Below are positions 49,599 to 54,579 of a DNA stretch of 54,579 nt, piece by piece (within the stretch, counting starts at the first letter, position 1; each line of letters begins with the position of its first letter). Source of the stretch: Butyrivibrio sp. (GTDB lineage Bacteria; Bacillota; Clostridia; Lachnospirales; Lachnospiraceae); NCBI RefSeq assembly GCF_017433805.1, contig NZ_JAFRGN010000062.1, forward strand, positions 1 to 54,579. The letters run 5' to 3'. The position numbers were made by a program, and so were the translations under genes. The notes under the pieces were generated by a model. The model worked only from the letters and a program-made list of their open reading frames with translations, did no database searches and was not told the DNA's origin.

Positions 49599-52500
49599 AT
49601 GAAGAGAAAAAACAGTCTGGTTTTCCAAGCTATATTCGGTTCTGCGGATGATCCAAGGATGGTGGGCATTAATGCCTTAATAGTATTTGCTACGGCCTTT
49701 TTGTCAATTCTTTATGGCCAGCAGATCGTAAGGGTTGCGCCGCAGAACAATATTGTTTCAGGACTTGTTTACGTACTCAAATACATACCATTTATCCTGG
49801 CATCTGCCTTTGGTGGGTCAGTGCCAGGACTTATGGCTGTTCTTATTGTCTTTTTCCATAAAACCTTTGCATATAGCAGTTTTTCTTATCTTACATTCAT
49901 ATATCTTATGGTAGTAATAGTCGTAGAAGCCATGGCTAAAAAGAGATTCTTTAAGCGCTGGTATACGACCCTTCTTGCCGGCTTTTTCCTTCAGTTTATG
50001 ACAGGCGTATCCTGGGGCGTTGTGCTATGGCTCCTTGCGGGAAAAAGCTTATCTACTCTTGATCTCAGGGTATTCATATATTGTTTCTTAAATGAGCTTC
50101 CAGGAAGCTATACAGCCTGCTTTATCGTCTACTTTATATATAAGTATATTCCAGTTGAAAGAAAGAGACTTATCAATAATGGTAAGTATTATATTGATGA
50201 GGAATTTCTGACCGATGATGAAAAATATGAAATTTACAGCAAGTCCAAGATAGGGCAGGTTATCCTTCGAATTGTAGTATTCGAAGCTATTGTCCTTGGA
50301 GTTTCGGCTGAGATAGCATCTAATACTCTTGTTCCTACCATGAAGTATGTCACTACTCCCAACAGGCAGGAAATAGTCGTAGAAGAGGATTATAGCCATG
50401 TTACGAATGCTGGAATATTAGAGAGCAGGGTCAGCTTCAAGCTCCAGAGAGAGGCAGAAAAATCTGCTGAAACTGAGAGAAAATACTCTGTAGACATAGG
50501 CTTTAGAAACTCCCAGTTCAGCGTTAAGCTTGCCATGCTCATATCTATTATCGTCATTCCTCTTGCGGTATTCGTTAACAGATATGCCCAAAGAAGAATT
50601 GCAAGGCCAATAAGAGACCTGTCCAAAGCAGTTTCAGATATTTATAGCTCTGATGAACTACAGCTAAATGCGAAGGTTACTGATGTTCATAACCTTGCTA
50701 TCGATACAAAGGATGAGATTGAAGAACTCTATCACGCTGTAGATCTAACTTTCTACAGACTTATGGAGTATATCGAACTCGTTAAGACAAGGCAGAACAT
50801 TGAGGACCAGCTGGAAATCGAGAAGTCTGCCAATGAAGCTAAATCGAGATTCCTTTCCAATATCTCTCATGAGATCAGAACCCCTATCAATGCAGTTCTT
50901 GGTTTTGATGAGATGATCCTTCGCGAGAGTAGCGACGAGTCCATCATCGGCTATGCCAAGGACATTCAGAGCTCTGGTAAAACTCTTTTAACACTGATAA
51001 ATGATATCCTTGATTTCTCCAAGATCGAAGCGGGAAAGATGGAGATCATTCCTGTAGAATACGAGTTGGGCTCTGTTATCAATGATCTGGTCAACATGGC
51101 CAAGATGAGAGCCAAAGACAAACAGCTTGAGTTCACGGTTGATGTAAATGAGAACATTCCGCACATGCTTTATGGCGATGAGGTCAGAATCAAGCAGTGT
51201 ATACTCAACATCCTCACCAACGCTGTCAAGTATACTGAGGAAGGCAGTGTCAATCTGAACATCGATTACGAGTATGTTGACGCAGAGAAACTAGCCAACA
51301 TGGAGGATGATGTTATCATCGATGACTATATTCTTCTTAAGGTCAAGGTCAAGGATACCGGAATTGGTATCAAGGAAGAGGATATAGATAAGCTCTCGGC
51401 AGCATTTGAGAGAATCGATGAAAAGAGAAACAGAACCATCGAAGGAACAGGTCTTGGAATCAATATCGTCAACAGCCTGCTTGCTATGATGAAATCCAAG
51501 CTTGTTGTTAAGAGTGAATATGGTAAGGGCTCCGAATTTTCTTTTGACCTCTTGCAGAGAGTTGTTGATAAAGAGCCTATGGGCGATTTCGCCAGTGCCT
51601 ACAAGAACTATCAGCAGGAAACAGAAAACTACGAAGAGAGCTTCCATGCGCCTGAGGGCAAGATCCTCGTGGTTGATGATACCAAGACAAACCTTACGGT
51701 TATCGTGGGACTTCTTAAGAAGACTCAGATACAGATTGATACGGCAATTAGTGGCTTTGAGGCTCTTGATCTTGTCAGAAAGAAAAAGTATGACATCATC
51801 TTCCTTGATCACAGAATGCCTGAGATGGACGGTATTCAGACCTTCCATGCCATGAAGGAAATGGATGATAATGCTTCGATCTTTACGCCTGTTGTGGCCC
51901 TTACTGCCAACGCTATCTCTGGATCAAGAGAGATGTACTGTAAGGAAGGCTTTGATAACTACATGTCCAAGCCTGTAGATCCCGGCAAGCTGGAAGAGAT
52001 GATCCTTACTTATCTGCCTGCGGACAAGGTAATAAGACCTGGAGATGAAGGCTTTGTATCCAATGCAGCGGAAGTTGATGAAGCTGAGAAAAAAGCTATG
52101 CAGGATCTGTTGCGTGTTCCCGGTGTTGATATCGAAGTGGCAATCGAAAGATGTGGCTCTGCAGATGCGGCCAGAGATGTTATGAAGGACTTCAGAATGG
52201 CCATTACAGAGAGAGCAGAGCTTATTGAGAAGTACGAAAGAGAAGGCGATATCAAGAATTATACTATCTATGTACATGGCCTTAAGAGTTCAGCCCGCGC
52301 AATTGGCGCAGTTGACCTTGGCGATCAGGCTGAATACCTTGAGAAATGCGGTAATGACAACTGGGTAGAAGAAATTCATGATATGACACCAGAGCTTTTG
52401 GCACTGTACAGGAGCTACCTTGGTAAGCTCGAGATACTGACACTGGAAGACGATGAGGGCAAAGAGGAGATTCCACCGGACGACCTTGAAAATGCCTATG

Positions 52501-52664
52501 CTTCCATCAAGGAATTTGTCTCTGCATCACTTTTTGACAGTGCGGACGACATCATGAAGATGCTGGAGGATTACAAGATTCCGGCTCAGTATAAAGACAA
52601 GCATGAAGAAGTAAAAAGACTCATGGCTGCGGTTGACAGAGATGGTCTTTTAAATATACTTTAA
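49599..52664 (+). CDS. Membrane hybrid sensor histidine kinase (paralogue of the 12431 gene)
   Basis: Protein of 1021 residues. The N-terminal 190 residues form multiple membrane helices (LIVFATAFLSILYGQQIV, ILASAFGGSVPGLMAVLIVF), followed by an extracytoplasmic part between helices near 225 and 310, a HAMP-like linker, HisKA with FLSNISHEIRTPINAVLGFD (His near 424), HATPase (NILTNAVKYTEEGSV, DTGIGIKEEDIDKL, GTGLGINIVNSLL), a receiver with DHRMPEMDG (Asp near 736) and an HPt domain with VHGLKSSARAIGA (His near 891). The C-terminal two thirds closely track the kinase at 12431 while the sensor part differs. It lies directly after the hydrogenase and before its response regulator, suggesting a redox or H2-related signal (inferred). 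Confidence 0.9.
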   Translation: MKRKNSLVFQAIFGSADDPRMVGINALIVFATAFLSILYGQQIVRVAPQNNIVSGLVYVLKYIPFILASAFGGSVPGLMAVLIVFFHKTFAYSSFSYLTFIYLMVVIVVEAMAKKRFFKRWYTTLLAGFFLQFMTGVSWGVVLWLLAGKSLSTLDLRVFIYCFLNELPGSYTACFIVYFIYKYIPVERKRLINNGKYYIDEEFLTDDEKYEIYSKSKIGQVILRIVVFEAIVLGVSAEIASNTLVPTMKYVTTPNRQEIVVEEDYSHVTNAGILESRVSFKLQREAEKSAETERKYSVDIGFRNSQFSVKLAMLISIIVIPLAVFVNRYAQRRIARPIRDLSKAVSDIYSSDELQLNAKVTDVHNLAIDTKDEIEELYHAVDLTFYRLMEYIELVKTRQNIEDQLEIEKSANEAKSRFLSNISHEIRTPINAVLGFDEMILRESSDESIIGYAKDIQSSGKTLLTLINDILDFSKIEAGKMEIIPVEYELGSVINDLVNMAKMRAKDKQLEFTVDVNENIPHMLYGDEVRIKQCILNILTNAVKYTEEGSVNLNIDYEYVDAEKLANMEDDVIIDDYILLKVKVKDTGIGIKEEDIDKLSAAFERIDEKRNRTIEGTGLGINIVNSLLAMMKSKLVVKSEYGKGSEFSFDLLQRVVDKEPMGDFASAYKNYQQETENYEESFHAPEGKILVVDDTKTNLTVIVGLLKKTQIQIDTAISGFEALDLVRKKKYDIIFLDHRMPEMDGIQTFHAMKEMDDNASIFTPVVALTANAISGSREMYCKEGFDNYMSKPVDPGKLEEMILTYLPADKVIRPGDEGFVSNAAEVDEAEKKAMQDLLRVPGVDIEVAIERCGSADAARDVMKDFRMAITERAELIEKYEREGDIKNYTIYVHGLKSSARAIGAVDLGDQAEYLEKCGNDNWVEEIHDMTPELLALYRSYLGKLEILTLEDDEGKEEIPPDDLENAYASIKEFVSASLFDSADDIMKMLEDYKIPAQYKDKHEEVKRLMAAVDRDGLLNIL

Positions 52665-52694
52665 TAATAGCGTTTCAATATGAGAGGGCTAAAT

Positions 52695-53468
52695 ATGGAT
52701 AAGCGCGTATTACTTATTGGTAATCAGAAGAGCTTTATGGTTAACGCAATAGCAAAGGGCCTTGAGAAGGAAGGGTACGAGGTTGTGCCTGCAGGTCTTT
52801 TGTCACTTGAGATAAAAAACATTGAGAATAAGCCAGGTATCTATATTTTGTATCTTGGTGATATTACGCTCGATGATTCTGAAGTTCTCAGGTATATCAA
52901 CGAAGCTATCGATACAGAGAGATTTCTTTTGTATATGATCGGTAATCAGGAAGAGCTTTCACTTGGTCTTACCCTTATTGGTAAGGAGAAGATTCAGGAG
53001 ACTTACATCAGACCTCTCGATGTCAAGATGCTTGCTGAGACCCTGGATACCGTGGTGGATTACAGCGCTGTTGATGAGAATCTCAAGAAGAAAATCCTTA
53101 TAATTGATGACGACGGAGCTATGCTCAGAATGATGAAGACATGGCTTTCTGTTAAATATAGAGTTTATATGGCTAGTTCAGGTAAGATTGCTATATCTTT
53201 CCTCATGCAGAATCCGGTTGATTTAATCCTTTTGGATTATGAGATGCCGGTCATGAATGGACCTGAGGTGTTAAAAGAAATCAGGAACACTCAGGCGCTA
53301 AGAGATATGCCGGTTATTTTCCTGACAGCCAAGGATGATAAGGAAAGTATTCTGAAGGTAGTTTCACTTAAGCCTGAGAAGTACCTCCTTAAGTCCATGC
53401 CAAAAGAGAAGCTTATAGGCGCTATTGATGAATTTTTCGATAGAAGAGCCAAAAAGGCAAATACATAA
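52695..53468 (+). CDS. Two-receiver response regulator without output domain (paralogue)
   Basis: Protein of 257 residues from ATG 52695, with GAGAGGG six bases upstream; the ATG at 52680 lacks a site. The N-terminal pseudo-receiver (RVLLIGNQKSFMVNAIAKGL, GIYILYLGDITLDDSE) lacks the acidic pocket. The C-terminal receiver is regular: KKILIIDDDGAMLRMMK, VDLILLDYEMPVMNGPEVLK with the phospho-Asp, VIFLTAKDDKES, PEKYLLKSMPKE. No output domain. It is the obvious acceptor for the kinase encoded just upstream and has the same design as the protein at 15375. Signal output probably goes through protein-protein contact. Confidence 0.82.
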   Translation: MDKRVLLIGNQKSFMVNAIAKGLEKEGYEVVPAGLLSLEIKNIENKPGIYILYLGDITLDDSEVLRYINEAIDTERFLLYMIGNQEELSLGLTLIGKEKIQETYIRPLDVKMLAETLDTVVDYSAVDENLKKKILIIDDDGAMLRMMKTWLSVKYRVYMASSGKIAISFLMQNPVDLILLDYEMPVMNGPEVLKEIRNTQALRDMPVIFLTAKDDKESILKVVSLKPEKYLLKSMPKEKLIGAIDEFFDRRAKKANT

Positions 53469-53491
53469 TACACCAAGGGAAGGTAATCTAA

Positions 53492-54412
53492 ATGATATCC
53501 AAGTTAGTAGACAGAATTGTAGACACAGGTGCACCTATTGTTGTGGGACTTGATCCTAAGCTCTCTTTTATCCCTGACAGGATAAAGGACAAGGCTTTTT
53601 CTGAAAAAGGAGTTAATCTTGAAGGCGCTGCCGAAGCTTTCTGGCAGTACAACAAAGAGATTATTGACAGTATTTACGATATTGTTCCAGCAGTTAAGCC
53701 ACAGATCGCTATGTATGAGGAGCTTGGTATTCCGGGACTTATCACCTTCAAGAAAACAGTTGAGTACTGTAAGGAGAAGGGACTTATCGTAATCGGCGAT
53801 ATCAAAAGAGGTGACATCGGCTCTACTTCTGAATCCTATGCAGTTGGCCATCTTGGAAGCGTCAAGATCGGTGATGAGACTTTCAGAGGCTTTGATGAGG
53901 ATTTTGCTACAGTTAACCCATATCTTGGATCTGACGGCGTTAAGCCTTTCATTTCAGTTTGTAATAAAGAAGACAAGGGAATCTTCGTACTGGTTAAGAC
54001 TTCTAACCCATCAAGCGGAGAGTTCCAGGATCGTCTCATAGACGGCAGACCACTTTATGAGCATGTTGGAGAACAGGTTGAGAAGTGGGGACTTGAGTCA
54101 ATGGATGGTTCCTACAGTAACGTTGGCGCAGTAGTTGGCGCTACATACCCAGAGATGGGTAAGATCCTTCGTGACATTATGCCACATGCCTACATCCTTG
54201 TTCCTGGCTATGGTGCTCAAGGTGGTAAGGGCAAAGACCTGGTTCATTTCTTTAACAAGGATGGCCTTGGAGCAATCGTTAATTCTTCCCGTGGAATTAT
54301 CGCTGCATGGCAGAATGAGAACTACAAGCAGTTCGCAGATGGCAAGGTTGGAGATGCAGCAAGGGCAGCAGTATTCGATATGAAAAAAGATATTGCAGAT
54401 GCGCTTAAATAA
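53492..54412 (+). CDS. pyrF: Orotidine 5'-phosphate decarboxylase
   Basis: Enzyme of 306 residues of the longer PyrF type. It decarboxylates OMP to UMP in pyrimidine synthesis. GAPIVVGLDPKLSFIPDRIK near the start, VKPQIAMYEELGIPGLITFK, the catalytic DIKRGDIGSTSESYA (Asp-x-Lys-x2-Asp), NPYLGSDGVKPFISV, TSNPSSGEFQDR and the phosphate-gripping PGYGAQGGKGKD are all present. No other pyr gene is visible here. It starts 24 bases after the response regulator with AAGGGAAGG upstream and so may share its transcript; a terminator follows. Confidence 0.95.
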   Translation: MISKLVDRIVDTGAPIVVGLDPKLSFIPDRIKDKAFSEKGVNLEGAAEAFWQYNKEIIDSIYDIVPAVKPQIAMYEELGIPGLITFKKTVEYCKEKGLIVIGDIKRGDIGSTSESYAVGHLGSVKIGDETFRGFDEDFATVNPYLGSDGVKPFISVCNKEDKGIFVLVKTSNPSSGEFQDRLIDGRPLYEHVGEQVEKWGLESMDGSYSNVGAVVGATYPEMGKILRDIMPHAYILVPGYGAQGGKGKDLVHFFNKDGLGAIVNSSRGIIAAWQNENYKQFADGKVGDAARAAVFDMKKDIADALK

Positions 54413-54421
54413 TGAATTTCG

Positions 54422-54449
54422 AAAGAGTCACAGTTTTGTGGCTCTTTTT
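54422..54449 (+). terminator. Terminator of pyrF
   Basis: AAAGAGTCACA pairs with TGTGGCTCTTT (one G-U pair) around a short T/G loop, ending in a T-run. Confidence 0.85.
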
Positions 54450-54579
54450 AGTACCATAAAAGTGTAGTTGTTAGAGAGTAATTACCTCTGACATCTGCAC
54501 TTATTTTTTATAATAAGGGGAGTAATTGGTATGGCGAGGCTCTTTTTGGATTATCACATCCGGCAATAAAAACTGTCAG
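54450..54579 (+). other. Downstream edge, no supported gene
   Basis: A 12-codon frame (ATG at 54531) with GGGGAG upstream ends at TAA inside the window and is too short to call. A leader peptide or a leader of the next operon is possible. Confidence 0.3.

Noticed and set aside
51291-51848. 185-residue minus-strand frame inside the second hybrid kinase gene
   Set aside because: Lies opposite the conserved HATPase/REC coding sequence and has no independent support.
54531-54569. 12-codon frame at the window end
   Set aside because: Too short to call; the sequence ends before any context that could support a leader peptide.
1-54579. Prophage, rRNA or tRNA genes
   Set aside because: No phage structural genes, rRNA segments or cloverleaf sequences were recognised by reading; a tRNAscan and Rfam scan would be decisive.

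Overview
The window looks like the chromosome of a fibre-degrading Lachnospiraceae bacterium, probably Butyrivibrio or Pseudobutyrivibrio (an inference from gene content, not tested). The support is strong Gram-positive ribosome binding sites and A+T-rich intergenic DNA. It also has two GH3 glucosidases with the permuted domain order first seen in Butyrivibrio, an Lpl/Ytc-type sugar importer beside an AraC-type membrane regulator, a ThiT transporter behind a TPP riboswitch, and a monomeric [FeFe] hydrogenase.

Layout. 0.1-6.9 kb: a plus-strand cell-surface glycan gene set (SAM methyltransferase, two FkbM methyltransferases, a GT2 glycosyltransferase, a DUF4422 glycosyltransferase, a beta-rich protein). 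Five of the six carry the same small GAG-type Rossmann-like module. 6.9-9.1 kb, minus strand: a HipA-like kinase and an overlapping partner gene, driven from a promoter with nested palindromes. 9.1-11.7 kb: an unexplained intergenic region with three 11-bp-phased TTAAG repeats, an Rpn-type PD-(D/E)XK protein, then a TPP riboswitch and thiT. 11.8-16.1 kb: a small secreted protein, then a hybrid histidine kinase with an output-less response regulator. 16.2-21.1 kb: a sulfur module, with a divergent Rrf2 regulator, an O-acetylhomoserine sulfhydrylase and a four-gene amino-acid (probably cystine) ABC importer. 21.2-28.1 kb: small unknowns, aroQ, an active-looking GGDEF protein and a doubly degenerate GGDEF/EAL protein.

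28.1-44.6 kb: a carbohydrate-utilisation locus. It holds a solute-binding protein (minus strand), a membrane AraC regulator, two permeases, a type-B carboxylesterase, two GH3 enzymes and a secreted esterase, with two small unknown proteins interleaved. Binding protein and permeases would import oligosaccharides, the esterases would remove acyl groups, and the GH3 enzymes would release monosaccharides. No ATPase for the importer is encoded here.

44.6-45.1 kb: a striking array of seven palindromic units at a 53-54-bp period. 45.1-47.8 kb: a YczE/YitT membrane protein, larB without its partners, and an ABC ATPase missing two hallmark motifs. 47.9-54.6 kb: a long nested stem structure, the hydrogenase, a second copy of the hybrid kinase/response-regulator cassette, and pyrF. 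The least explained elements are the palindrome array, the structure before the hydrogenase, the HipA-like operon with its unusual partner, and the structured leader of the 81-residue protein.
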